From positions 1 to 64,000 of the forward strand of contig CAKSBP010000004.1 of assembly GCA_934438135.1 (NCBI GenBank): a stretch of DNA of 64,000 nt, written 5' to 3'. The position numbers were made by a program, and so were the translations under genes. How positions within the stretch are numbered: the first letter of the stretch is position 1; each line of letters begins with the position of its first letter. Of the stretch, positions 26,389 through 37,000 are shown piece by piece. This stretch comes from an uncultured Clostridium sp. (GTDB lineage Bacteria > Bacillota > Clostridia > Lachnospirales > Lachnospiraceae). The notes under the pieces were generated by a model. The model ran no database searches and was not told the DNA's origin. It saw only the letters and a program-made list of their open reading frames with translations.

Positions 26389-27654
26389 ATGCAGGATAGA
26401 AAAGCTGGAATAGAGGCTATTAACTTTTATGGCGGTACTGCCTATTTAGATGTATTTGAACTTGCAAAATATAGAAATCTTGACATGAAACGATTTGAAA
26501 ATTTATTAATGAGAGAAAGAACGGTACCAATGCCTTATGAAGATCCGATTTCTCTTGGAGTAAATGCAGCAAAGCCGATAATTGACAATTTATCTGATGA
26601 AGAAAAAAGCAAGATTGAAATGGTAATCACCTGTTCTGAATCAGGAATCGATTTTGGAAAATCAATGAGTACTTATATTCATCATTATTTAGGACTTAAG
26701 AAAAACTGCAGGCTGTTTGAATTAAAAAATGCCTGCTATTCGGGAACAGCTGGATTTCAGACGGCTTTGAATTTTATTCTGGCTCAAACATCACCTGGAA
26801 CAAAAGCACTTGTTATTGCAACTGACCTTGCCAGATTTATGGTAGCAGATGCAGGAGATGCCTTACAGGAAGACTGGTCTTTTGCAGAACCAAGTGGAGG
26901 AGCCGGAGCAGTTGCTATTTTAGTAAGCAGTCAGCCTTATGTATTTCAAGTAGATATAGGGGCAAATGGTTATTATGGTTATGAGGTTATGGATACATGC
27001 CGTCCAATACCAGACAGTGAAGCAGGAGATTCTGACCTATCTCTGCTTTCTTACATGGACTGCTGTGAAGCTGCATTTAATGAATATAAGAAACGTGTTT
27101 CTAATGTAGATTATGCAACATCATTTCAATATCTAGTGTTCCACACACCATTTGGAGGAATGATTAAAGGTGCCCACAGAAACCGTATGCGAAAAGAATA
27201 TCATATGAAGCCTGCTATGGTGGAAAAGGATTTTCAGGAAAGAGTAATGCCTGGACTGACGTACTGCCAGAAAGTTGGAAATATTATGGGGGCTACGGTA
27301 TTTTTATCTCTTATCAGTACAATTTGTAATGGTGATTTTTCAACACCAAAGAGAGTTGGATGCTTTTCTTATGGATCTGGATGTTGTTCGGAATTCTATA
27401 GTGGTGTAGTTACCAAAGAAGGAGCAGAACGTGTGAAAGCAATGAATATTGATTCCTGGCTGGATGCCAGATTTAAATTGAACATGGAACAGTATGAGAA
27501 GCTTTTACATATGAATGGAGCAGTAGCATTTGGAACCAGAAATATTAAAGTAGATCGCAGTATTGTGCCAGAGACCTTACAGACAAAACGTGAGCGAAAG
27601 ATATTGATTCTGGATGAGATTAAAGAATATCATAGAGAGTACATCTGGATTTAA
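26389..27654 (+). CDS. HMG-CoA synthase-like beta-branching enzyme (HMGS)
   Basis: A 421-residue HMGS homologue. Cys116 in NACYSGT is the acetyl-accepting nucleophile and VFHTPFGG carries the catalytic His. Such enzymes (PksG/BaeG type) attack the beta-ketone of an ACP-bound polyketide with an acetyl unit from a donor ACP. Its neighbours are the complete partner set: two ECH proteins, a free ACP and a decarboxylating KS. The target is probably the three ACPs at 59922-60912, whose module has no KR and so presents a beta-ketone. It lies 15 bases after the AT-AT-ER gene. Confidence 0.93.
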   Translation: MQDRKAGIEAINFYGGTAYLDVFELAKYRNLDMKRFENLLMRERTVPMPYEDPISLGVNAAKPIIDNLSDEEKSKIEMVITCSESGIDFGKSMSTYIHHYLGLKKNCRLFELKNACYSGTAGFQTALNFILAQTSPGTKALVIATDLARFMVADAGDALQEDWSFAEPSGGAGAVAILVSSQPYVFQVDIGANGYYGYEVMDTCRPIPDSEAGDSDLSLLSYMDCCEAAFNEYKKRVSNVDYATSFQYLVFHTPFGGMIKGAHRNRMRKEYHMKPAMVEKDFQERVMPGLTYCQKVGNIMGATVFLSLISTICNGDFSTPKRVGCFSYGSGCCSEFYSGVVTKEGAERVKAMNIDSWLDARFKLNMEQYEKLLHMNGAVAFGTRNIKVDRSIVPETLQTKRERKILILDEIKEYHREYIWI

Positions 27655-27814
27655 TATTTTACTTTGATAAGAAGCAGTGGGGATAATAGAGAAGAAATAC
27701 AAAAGATGATTTCATGCATACATCTGGCTGAAAATTAGATTATTTATGGAGAATATTGGAAAGTGTGCTGTCAGAAAAGTTTGTTGTACAGAGGTTAAAG
27801 AAAGGCTGATGCAG

Positions 27815-28588
27815 ATGAGTTACCAAACGATTCAGGTAAAATTGACAGGAAATATATGCTTTATAAAATTTATAGGTATAAATGAAAAAAACTGTATTAC
27901 AAATACTAGAATAGAAGAAGTGAAGCAGGTATTTGAAAACTATCAGGATATATGTAATGTCATTGTATTAGAAGGAAATGATAATTATTTTTGTTTTGGA
28001 GCTGATTTCGATGCAATCGGAAAAAATGTTTCTAAAGGAGGAAATATATCCAATAATCCCGCCCCGCTTTTCGATTTGTGGAAGATAATGACGGAAAGTT
28101 CCTGTATTGTTATCTCTCATGTAAGAGGAGCAGTTAATGCAGGTGGGATGGGATTTGTCAGTGCAAGTGATATTGTCATTTCATCCAGGCATGCAGTATT
28201 TAGTCTTTCGGAACTTTTATTTGGGTTAATGCCAGCCATGGTTCTTCCATTTTTAATACGAAGAATTGGATTTTCAAAGGCGAATTATCTTACATTGACG
28301 ACGAAACCAATTAATAGTGAAACAGCATATAACTGGGGACTTATTGATGTCTGTACGGATAACAGCGTAGTTTCGCTTCGGCAGACGCTGGCAAGACTAT
28401 CGAAGATACCCAAAGACGGAATTCTACGGTATAAAAGATATATGAATAAGCTTCGTCCGGTTGATTTAGAAGAACGCGAAAGTGCAATAGATGCAAATCT
28501 GGAGGTTTTTAATGATCCAGTGAATTTAAAAAGAATTGCTGATTTTTCAAATAAAGGGATTTATCCCTGGGAGGAAGAACATGAGTAA
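27815..28588 (+). CDS. enoyl-CoA hydratase-like ECH1 (beta-branch dehydratase)
   Basis: A crotonase-family protein with CFGADF and GAVNAGGMGF oxyanion-hole segments and SLSELLFGLMPAM, as in PksH-type ECH1, which dehydrates the HMG-like adduct to a glutaconyl thioester. The frame is open from ATG 27746, but I choose ATG 27815: AAAGG lies nine bases upstream and the resulting 257 residues, starting MSYQTIQVKL, fit the family. The stretch 27655-27814 upstream holds no gene I can support. Its stop overlaps the ECH2 start by eight bases. Confidence 0.88.
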   Translation: MSYQTIQVKLTGNICFIKFIGINEKNCITNTRIEEVKQVFENYQDICNVIVLEGNDNYFCFGADFDAIGKNVSKGGNISNNPAPLFDLWKIMTESSCIVISHVRGAVNAGGMGFVSASDIVISSRHAVFSLSELLFGLMPAMVLPFLIRRIGFSKANYLTLTTKPINSETAYNWGLIDVCTDNSVVSLRQTLARLSKIPKDGILRYKRYMNKLRPVDLEERESAIDANLEVFNDPVNLKRIADFSNKGIYPWEEEHE

Positions 28589-29342
28589 TGAAGTTGTAAG
28601 TCTTGAGTATGTAAATCCAGCAACTGCACTGATTCGAATGCATGATGAAATTAATAAAAATACATTTACAGAAGAACTGATTAAAGGGATTGTAGAAACC
28701 TTTACAGAGGCAGAAGACAATTTACAGTGTAAGTGTATTGTGCTTACTGGGTTTGGAAATTATTTTGCAACAGGAGGAACAAAGGATGATTTGCTTACCA
28801 TTCAGGAGGGAAGAAGTAGTTTCCTGGATGCATGCAGCGGTGGAAAAAACGTATATAGCATACCCCTTCAGTGTAAAATTCCGGTAATTGCAGCCATGCA
28901 GGGACATGCAATTGGTGGTGGACTAGCAATGGGACTGTTTTCTGATTTTGTGATTTTATCCAGAGAAAGTGTGTATACCGCAAGTTTTATGAAATATGGA
29001 TTTACACCAGGATTTGGTTCTACCTGTATATTTCCTGAAAAACTCGGAAGAGTGCTTGGAGAAGAGTTTCTTATGACGGCTAGAACTTATCGTGGAGCAC
29101 AGCTGGAGAAGCGGGGGATTCCATTTGAAGTCTATCCAAGAAGTGAAGTACTTAAAAAGGCACTTGAGCTTGCAGAGTTACTGGCTCAGAAGCCGAGAAA
29201 ATCATTGGAGTTATTAAAGAAACATCTTACAGCAGATATCAAAAAAAAGCTGCCGGAAATGATTGAAGAAGAGTTAAAAATGCATGATGAAACATTTCAC
29301 ATGCCAGAAGTAAAACAAAATATATTAAAACTATATGGATAA
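28581..29342 (+). CDS. enoyl-CoA hydratase-like ECH2 (beta-branch decarboxylase)
   Basis: A 253-residue crotonase homologue with NYFATGGTKDDL and AMQGHAIGGGLAMG, motifs shared with PksI-type ECH2 proteins that decarboxylate the glutaconyl-ACP made by ECH1 and leave a methyl or methylene branch. GGAGG lies just before ATG 28581; an upstream in-frame ATG at 28536 lies inside ECH1 and is unlikely. The eight-base overlap with ECH1 indicates coupled translation and equal amounts of both enzymes. Confidence 0.9.
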   Translation: MSNEVVSLEYVNPATALIRMHDEINKNTFTEELIKGIVETFTEAEDNLQCKCIVLTGFGNYFATGGTKDDLLTIQEGRSSFLDACSGGKNVYSIPLQCKIPVIAAMQGHAIGGGLAMGLFSDFVILSRESVYTASFMKYGFTPGFGSTCIFPEKLGRVLGEEFLMTARTYRGAQLEKRGIPFEVYPRSEVLKKALELAELLAQKPRKSLELLKKHLTADIKKKLPEMIEEELKMHDETFHMPEVKQNILKLYG

Positions 29343-29364
29343 AAGAGGAATAGGAGAAAAGCAA

Positions 29365-29604
29365 ATGAGCAAAGAAGAAATTTTTAATATTCTAAAAGAT
29401 GCAATTGAATATATTGTTCCAGAGATTGAAACTGATAATCTTACTTCTGAGGACAGCCTGAAAGAACTTGGAGCAAACTCTGTAGATAGAGCCGAGATTA
29501 TTATTATGGTAATGGAAGATACACATGTTAAGCTGCCGCTGGTTTCCTTTGGAATGTCAAAGAACATTGGTGAGATTGTTGATGTTATATATAACGCATT
29601 ATAG
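29365..29604 (+). CDS. free-standing donor ACP of the beta-branching cassette
   Basis: A 79-residue acyl carrier protein with phosphopantetheine site Ser39 in LGANSVDR. The position between ECH2 and the decarboxylating KS is that of AcpK-type donor ACPs, which carry malonyl and then acetyl for the HMGS. It lacks the Trp at Ser+6 that marks acceptor ACPs, as expected for a donor. ATG 29365 is chosen because AGGAG lies eight bases upstream; the frame is open from 29335, overlapping ECH2, but without a ribosome site. Confidence 0.9.
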   Translation: MSKEEIFNILKDAIEYIVPEIETDNLTSEDSLKELGANSVDRAEIIIMVMEDTHVKLPLVSFGMSKNIGEIVDVIYNAL

Positions 29605-29666
29605 GAAAGATTTAGATAAAAAACTCTGGTAGTGGAATTTATTGGATAAAACAAGATAATAAAATC

Positions 29667-29699
29667 GTATCATCCATTGCTAGAATGAATTAATGATAC
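29667..29699. repeat. inverted repeat before the decarboxylating KS gene
   Basis: GTATCAT (29667-29673) and ATGATAC (29693-29699) are perfect mirror arms, with an inner CATT/AATG pair. The structure ends just before the GGGGGG ribosome site of the next gene. No T tract follows, so it could modulate translation or mRNA stability rather than stop transcription. The 110-base gap 29605-29714 holds no gene. Confidence 0.4.
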
Positions 29700-29714
29700 A
29701 GGGGGGCTGCTGAA

Positions 29715-30968
29715 ATGGCAAATAGAACAGTTGTAATTACTGGAATGGGCATTGTTTCTTCTATAGGATACGATTTACAACAATTTAATCAGGGTTTACA
29801 TCGTGCAGAATCAGGTTTGACTGTCATGGATGATAGTGTTTTAAAAGTGTCTGGTAATATAAATGAATTTAATTTAGAAGATGCTGGTATTTTTAAAGAA
29901 CTTCCAGATACTTTAAAAAAGAACACAATGCGGATTATCAGACGGATGACTCCTGCTGTCCAGACAACAGTTACTGCTGTTTTACAGGCATGGAAACAGG
30001 CGGGAATGATAGAGGAAATGATAGACCCAGAGCGGATTTCGGTTCTTACAGCAGGCTCCAATCTTTCTCAAGGGTTTATGTATAACAATTTTAATAAGTA
30101 TGCAGATGCACCGGAATATATCAGTCCTTCTTATGCAATACAACATTTTGATACAAATTATAATGGTGTTCTTAGTACAATTTTGAACATCAAAGGGGAA
30201 GGAATGACAATTGGAGGAGCATCTGCAAGTGGAAATGTGACTCTAATTCAGGGATGGAGAATGATAAAATATGGGATATGTGATATCTGCGTCTGTGCAG
30301 CTCCCATGTATGATTTCTCACCAGTTGAAATTAGAGCCTTTTCAAATTTAGGGGCTTTAGGAGATTATAGCAGTTTTCGCAATGCTATGGAAGCTTCCAG
30401 ACCGTTTGATTCGGCCCATAAAGGTTTTGTGCCAGGACAGGCTTCTGCCTGTATTATTCTGGAATCAGAAGAACATGCACGAAAACGGAACCAGGAGGTA
30501 TTAGCTGGATTTGCTGGTGGTGCGGTCATTCTTGATGCCAATCATTTGTCAGATGCCAGAAAGAGCGGAGAGATAGGGGTTATGACAAAGGCAGTTAATG
30601 ACAGTGGCTTAAGCATAGCTGGGATAGATTATATTAATACTCATGGAACATCAACACCAAAGGGCGATGAAATCGAAGCAGAAGCAATTGCGGAAGTAAT
30701 AGAAGGATATAAAGAGAATGTATGGATTAATTCTACAAAATCGTTAGTAGGACATTGTATGTATTCGGCTGGGGTAGTAGAGGTAATTGCTTGTGTATGC
30801 CAGATGAGAGAAAATTATATACATAGCAGTTTAAATCTGGAAAATCCAATTCGAGAGGATTTGAAGTTTGCACATCATACAATGGAAGGAGAGAAAATAC
30901 GTGCTGCGATGAGTAATTCATTTGGATTTGGCGGAATTAATTCTTCAATTATTCTTACAAAAATTTAA
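29715..30968 (+). CDS. decarboxylating ketosynthase (KS with Cys to Ser), beta-branch cassette
   Basis: A 417-residue FabF-like protein that keeps both histidine motifs (THGTST and LVGHC) but has Ser170 in GGASASG where elongating KS enzymes have the nucleophilic Cys. That swap is the hallmark of PksF-type KS proteins that decarboxylate malonyl-ACP to acetyl-ACP for the HMGS. With HMGS, ECH1, ECH2 and donor ACP it completes the five-part cassette. The start has GGGGGG about eight bases upstream. Confidence 0.92.
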   Translation: MANRTVVITGMGIVSSIGYDLQQFNQGLHRAESGLTVMDDSVLKVSGNINEFNLEDAGIFKELPDTLKKNTMRIIRRMTPAVQTTVTAVLQAWKQAGMIEEMIDPERISVLTAGSNLSQGFMYNNFNKYADAPEYISPSYAIQHFDTNYNGVLSTILNIKGEGMTIGGASASGNVTLIQGWRMIKYGICDICVCAAPMYDFSPVEIRAFSNLGALGDYSSFRNAMEASRPFDSAHKGFVPGQASACIILESEEHARKRNQEVLAGFAGGAVILDANHLSDARKSGEIGVMTKAVNDSGLSIAGIDYINTHGTSTPKGDEIEAEAIAEVIEGYKENVWINSTKSLVGHCMYSAGVVEVIACVCQMRENYIHSSLNLENPIREDLKFAHHTMEGEKIRAAMSNSFGFGGINSSIILTKI

Positions 30969-31016
30969 ATGTGGATGAATGTGGAAGATTGTAAACTTAG
31001 GAGGAGGTAAAAAAGA

Positions 31017-34000
31017 ATGGTAGATACAGATTCTGTAGCTTGGAATCATGATATTGCAGTCATAGGAATGTCTGCCAGATTTCCAGAAGCAGAGAATTAT
31101 AATGAATTCTGGGACAGGCTTGAGGCGGGAAAATCTTGTATAACAGAAATTCCAGAGGAACGATGGGATTGGAAAAAGTATTATAAAATACATGGAAAAA
31201 TAAAGAACCGAACAGTGAATCATTGGGGAGGATTTATGAAAGATATGTCCACCTTTGACTATCGTTTTTTTCTAATATCCAAAAGAGAAGCAGATAATAT
31301 GGATCCACAGCAGCGGATTCTTATGGAGGAATCCTGGGCGTGTATGGAAGATGCTGGGATATGTCCTTCGGATTTGTCTGGAAAAAAAGTAGGCGTTTAT
31401 ATTGCTGGCTGTAATACAGATTTTAAAGATTTATTAGAACGAAATCATGAGATAAGTGTTCCACATCATTTAACTGGAAGTTCTGGATTTGTTATGGCAA
31501 ACCGAATTTCCTATTATTATAATCTGACCGGTCCAAGTGTTCAGATTGATACTGCCTGTTCTGGTTCTTTGGCAGCAATTCATTATGGAATTGAAGCAAT
31601 ATTAAATGGAGAATGTGAAATGGCATTAGCAGGTGCAGCAAATGTTATGATTGCTCCAGATAATTATGTCCGTCTGGCGAAGATGCTGATGTTATCTCCA
31701 ACAGGACAGGTACGTGTTTTTGATAAAGACGCAGATGGTTATGTACGTGGAGAAGGTGTAGGAATGGTGCTGTTAAAGCCTTTATCTAAGGCGGTCAGGG
31801 ATGGTGATACTATTCATGGAATCATTAAAGCCACAGCAATTAATCATTGTGGTCATACAAAATCCCTTACTTATCCACGTGCAGAAGGACAGGCAGAGGT
31901 TATTGAGCGTGCTATTCAAAAGGCAGGGATTTCATTGAAAAATTTAGGATATATTGAACTTCATGGAACCGGAACACCGAAGGGAGATCCAATTGAGTTT
32001 AATGGAATTCAGAAAGCATTTCAGGATATAGCAGAACAACAGAATGTAGAAATGGACGAACTTCAATGTGCACTTGGTTCTGTAAAAACAAATATTGGAC
32101 ATCTTGAAAATGCAGCAGGTATGGCAAGTCTGATAAAGGTAATACTTGCTATGAAGAATCAGGAGATTCCTCCAACTTTAAATTTTAAACAGTTAAATCC
32201 TTTGATAAAAATAGAAGATACGCCATTTCACTTAGCAGTCAGACTTGAACCATGGAAAACAAAGGAGAAAGAACCACGGTATGCCGGAATTAGTTCTTTC
32301 GGTTTGGGAGGTACCAATGTTCATCTTATTCTTCAGGAATATATCGAGGAAGAGAATAAGAATATGTCTTCGGAACAAGAATGCTTTATTTTCGCACTCA
32401 GTGCAAAAAGTAAGGAACAGTTAAAAAGGCGTGCAGAAGTGCTGAAAGATTATCTGGATTCTCATAAGGATGAATTTGTTCTAGGAGACATCAGTTATAC
32501 ATTATTGTGTGGAAGAGAACATTTTGAGGAACGGATGGCATTTACAGCATCTACTCTGGAAGAAGTTAGTGAGAAGTTAGGAAAGGCAGTTTTAGAGGCA
32601 GCAGAACAGAAAGAAAATAATTATACTGATGAAATACTATATAACATACAGTGTGAAATAAAAAATTATCAGGATGATAAATCTACAGATAGTTATAGGA
32701 AAAAATTGAATAAGCTTGTGGAAGCTTATGAAAATGGTGCAGATATCAAGTGGAAAGAAATTTTCGATAAGAAGTGGAGAAAGAAGAATCTTCCAACATA
32801 TCCATTTGCACAAACAGAGTGCTGGATACCAGAGAGGGGGCTGGTTGAAGGGGTTGGTCCTTTGGAGGATGAGAAAGAAGATCTGAAAGAGGCAGATGGT
32901 GAAATCATTACGTATCAGGAAGTATGGAAAGATGCACATTGCATAAAAGGTGAAAAAAAGAAGGCTGGGGCAGTTCTTGTATTTTTACCATGGGAATACC
33001 GGAATTATACATGGGAAAGCAGTAAAGAGAATACGACAGTCTTTTATATAGAAGAGTCAGGCTCCTATCAGAGAATATCGGATAATAGAATACAGATTAG
33101 CGTAGACAGCGAAGAGGATTATATCAAAGCAGCAGGAGAGTTCCAGAAGCAAAAAAATATTTCTGTTGTTCTGGATTTCTTTGCACTTGGAGCTGCTATG
33201 AGACAGGAGTTATATTATCCAGCATATATTTTGAAAGCATTATGGGAGAATAAGATTAAGAATGCGGATATTCTGTCAGCAGCAGAGGTTTTTGAGCCGG
33301 AAGACAGGCAGATAGCAGAAAGTCGTATTGGATATGAACGTTCGGTTTCTGTTGTTATGCCGGAAATAAAAATGCGGTTTATTCTGGCGGATGAAAAGAG
33401 CACTGATAAAAACAAATGGTTTTCTATATTATGGAATGAGTATTTATGTGGGGAAACAGGAAGTGTATTTTATCAAAATGGAAAGAGAATGAAACTTTCT
33501 ATAGAAGAAATGGTGCTTTCTAAGAAAACAGATTCTGGTTTGAGAGAAAAGGGAGTTTATCTGATTACCGGAGGTGCTGGCGGACTGGGTAGAATGTTTG
33601 CTCGGTATTTGTTAGAGAAATATCATGCATCGGTAGTTCTCACAGGAAGAAGCAGTGCTGTGAAAAAACAGGATGTAGTGGAAGAGCTATTAAAGGCTGG
33701 AGGCCAGGTAGACTATGTACAGGCCGATGTAAGCAGCAAAGAGGATATGCAGAAAGCAGTAGATTTTACAGTCAGAAAATATGGACATATCAATGGAGTT
33801 ATTTATGCAGCTGGGGTAGAAAATGAAAATAGTATTTTAACAAAGACCAGAGAAGAGTTTGAAATGATTGTATCGATAAAAATAGATGGTGCCAGAATAC
33901 TGGAGCAGGTGCTGGAAGAAGAAAATCCTGAATTTATCTGTTATTTTTCTTCCAGTTCTGCAGTAATTGGTGACTTTGGAAGCTGTGATTATGCCATTGG

Positions 34001-37000
34001 AAACCGTTTTCTTCAAAGTTATGCCCAGTGTGGACCAAAAACAGGAAAGACAAGAAGGATTGCAATTAATTGGCCAATGTGGGAAAATGGCGGGCTTGCA
34101 ATGAAAGACAAAGAGGTAGAGCATTTATATTTAAAAGCAAGTGGACAGACTTATCTGAAAGATGCAGATGGTCTTAGATTATTTGAGGAAATTCTTGCAT
34201 CCGAAAACAGCCAGGTCCTTTTATTAGCAGGTGTGCGTGAGAAGATAGAACAGTTTTTAAAGGTTATTCAAGAAGGAAAAAATCGAAAAGAACACATAAC
34301 AGTTAAATTAGAACAGAGTATGGGACAGGAACAGAAACGAAAGATAACAGTGGATTTGGAAGATGAAGTTCCCAAAGAACAGAAGCTTCTTCTGGATTTA
34401 ATGGAAATATCTGCACAAATTTTATGTATTTCAAAAGAAGAATTTCAGGCAGAAACTAATTTTGCAGATATTGGATATGATTCTGTAAACCTAGGTGATT
34501 TTTCAGAAAACCTCAGTGAACGTTATCAAATTCAGATTACACCAGATGTATTTTTTGGATATCCGACCTTTGGCAGACTCAGTGCATATCTGATAGAAAA
34601 ATATCCAGATGTGATGGAGGCATTTTATGATGCAAAGAAGGAATTAAAAGAAAATAAAAGAGAACCAGAAGTTCGGATAGAAGAGGTAGAAAAGAAATCT
34701 TTTGAGCCAGAACAGCAGGAAGAGGAACAGATTGCCATTGTTGGTATGAGCGGTGTATTTCCGAATGCAGATAATGTGGAGGAACTTTGGGATATTTTAT
34801 ACAATCAAAAAGAAGTAATTGAAGAAGTACCAGAGGACAGAATTTTATTTGATGAGAATCAGAAACAGAATAAAAATGCCAAGACATGGAGAATGGGAAT
34901 GGTAATGAATCCAGCGGCATTTGATCCATTGTTCTTTGATATTTCGCCAAGTGAAGCCCAGGAGATGGATCCAAGGCAGAGACTTCTGCTGGAAGAGACA
35001 TGGAAAGCCTTAGAAGATGCCGGAATGAATGAAAAAGATTTTGATAATGGAAATATTGGTATGTTTGTAGGAGCTGAAGATGGGGACTACCGTATGATGG
35101 TTGGCAAAGGAACACGATTTACGTCAAATCATAATGGAGTTATGGCATCCCGTCTGGCATATTTATTAAATTTCCATGGACCTTGTATGTCAATTAATAC
35201 GGCGTGTTCTTCCAGTCTTTCTGCTTTTCATCAGGCATATTTAAGCATTAAAAATGGTGATTGTGACATGGCAGTCGTAGCTGGTGCAAATCTGGTTCTT
35301 CGACAGGAAAATTATATGGATATGGCCAATGCAGGAATGCTTTCTGATGATAACCGATGTTACGCATTTGATAAAAGAGCCAGTGGAATGATTCCAGCAG
35401 ATGCAGTTGCAGTCGTGGTATTGAAAAAACTTTCTCAGGCAGAAAAGGATCATAATTATATTTATGGTGTGATTGCTGGTTCTGGGTGCAATTATGATGG
35501 AAAGACAAATGGAATTACTGCACCAAGTGGAAGTGCTCAGAAAAAACTGTACCAAAGTGTATATGATAGAAATGGAATTAATCCGAAAGATATCAGTTAT
35601 ATCGTTACCCATGGAACTGGGACAAAATTAGGAGATCCAATTGAAATCAATGCTCTTACAGATGCCTTTTCTTCGTATGATGTAAAACCGGAAAGCTGTG
35701 CCATTACCTCTATAAAACCCAATATAGGACATGCATTGGCAGCATCTGGGGTTGTTAGTATTATCAGTCTTCTTCTTGCAATGCAGCATGAAGTAATTCC
35801 TGCCAGCATAAACAGTGAAGAACAGAGTAACTACATCCATTGGGAAAAATCACCTCTGTTTGTGAATCGAGAGAACAGGTCTTGGAAAGATAAGGATGGA
35901 AAATGCCGTATTGGGGGGGTAAGTTCTTTTGGCATGAGTGGTACCAATATACATGTATTACTGAAAAGCTATCCAAATGTCCAAAATAAGCAAAAACAAC
36001 AGTCTTACTACCTTATGGTAATATCTGCAAAGACAGAAAAAGCTTTGGAACAGAAAATAGAGGATATGCTTGTTTATCTGGAAGGACATGAAGATATTGA
36101 TATGGCATCCGTTTCTTATACTTTGCTGGAAGGAAGATGTCAATTTAAATATCGTTGTGCGGTTGTTGTAAAAGACAGAGAAGATTTTATCCACATGCTG
36201 AGAGAGACTAGAGGAAATACAGTAAGATATTTATCTGGCCAGGTGGATAGAGAATTTTATGAGAAAAAACGCGAACAAAATGAAATAAAATTTCTTTTGA
36301 AACATATGGAAGGAAGAACTAAAAGTGAGATGCAGGAACAGCTGATTACATTAGGGAGATATTACTGTATGGGATATGTTATTGATGGAAATCAGTTGTT
36401 AGGGGGAGCTGAACCTGTACTCACGAAACTGCCAACATATGCTTTTGAAAATACGGATTACTGGATAGAGGATAAACCAGTAGAGATGGCCCTTGTACCA
36501 AGATGGAGACCAAAGAAGCTTACGTATGAGAGAGAAGAAAATACAAAGAGAAGCATTATTATCTGTAAGGAACGATTTACTGCTGAAAATTATGCAGGTC
36601 TTTTCTTGCAGGCAGAAGCTGTTATCTGTGAAGGAACAGACAGTATAGACATCATAGCAGAAAAGATTCAGCAGGCAGGAACATTTTCACAGGTTGTCTG
36701 GATACAGGAAGAACCAAATCCAGTATTTGATAACCAATACAGAACCATTATAGAGAATCAGAATCGAAGCATTTTCTACTTATTTAAAGTAGTAAAAGCA
36801 CTTTTAAAAGAAAATGGACTGGAAAGAAAGCTTACCTTTTATGCCGTGACGAAGAAAGGACAGGATGTGGATAAAACCGGAGATGTGAATCCAGATAGTG
36901 CATCTGTATATGGTTTCTGTGGAGTATTATCCAAAGAGATTCCAAATTGGACAGTCCGTGTTTTTGATGTAGAAGAATTAGAAAAACCAGCAGACAGAAG

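Noticed and set aside
27746..27814. N-terminal extension of ECH1 from ATG 27746
   Set aside because: No ribosome site, and the family start fits ATG 27815 with AAAGG upstream.
30945..31223. minus-strand ORFs such as this one throughout the PKS genes
   Set aside because: They lie opposite strongly coding, domain-rich frames, have no ribosome sites and no recognisable motifs; similar shadows recur opposite repeated domains.
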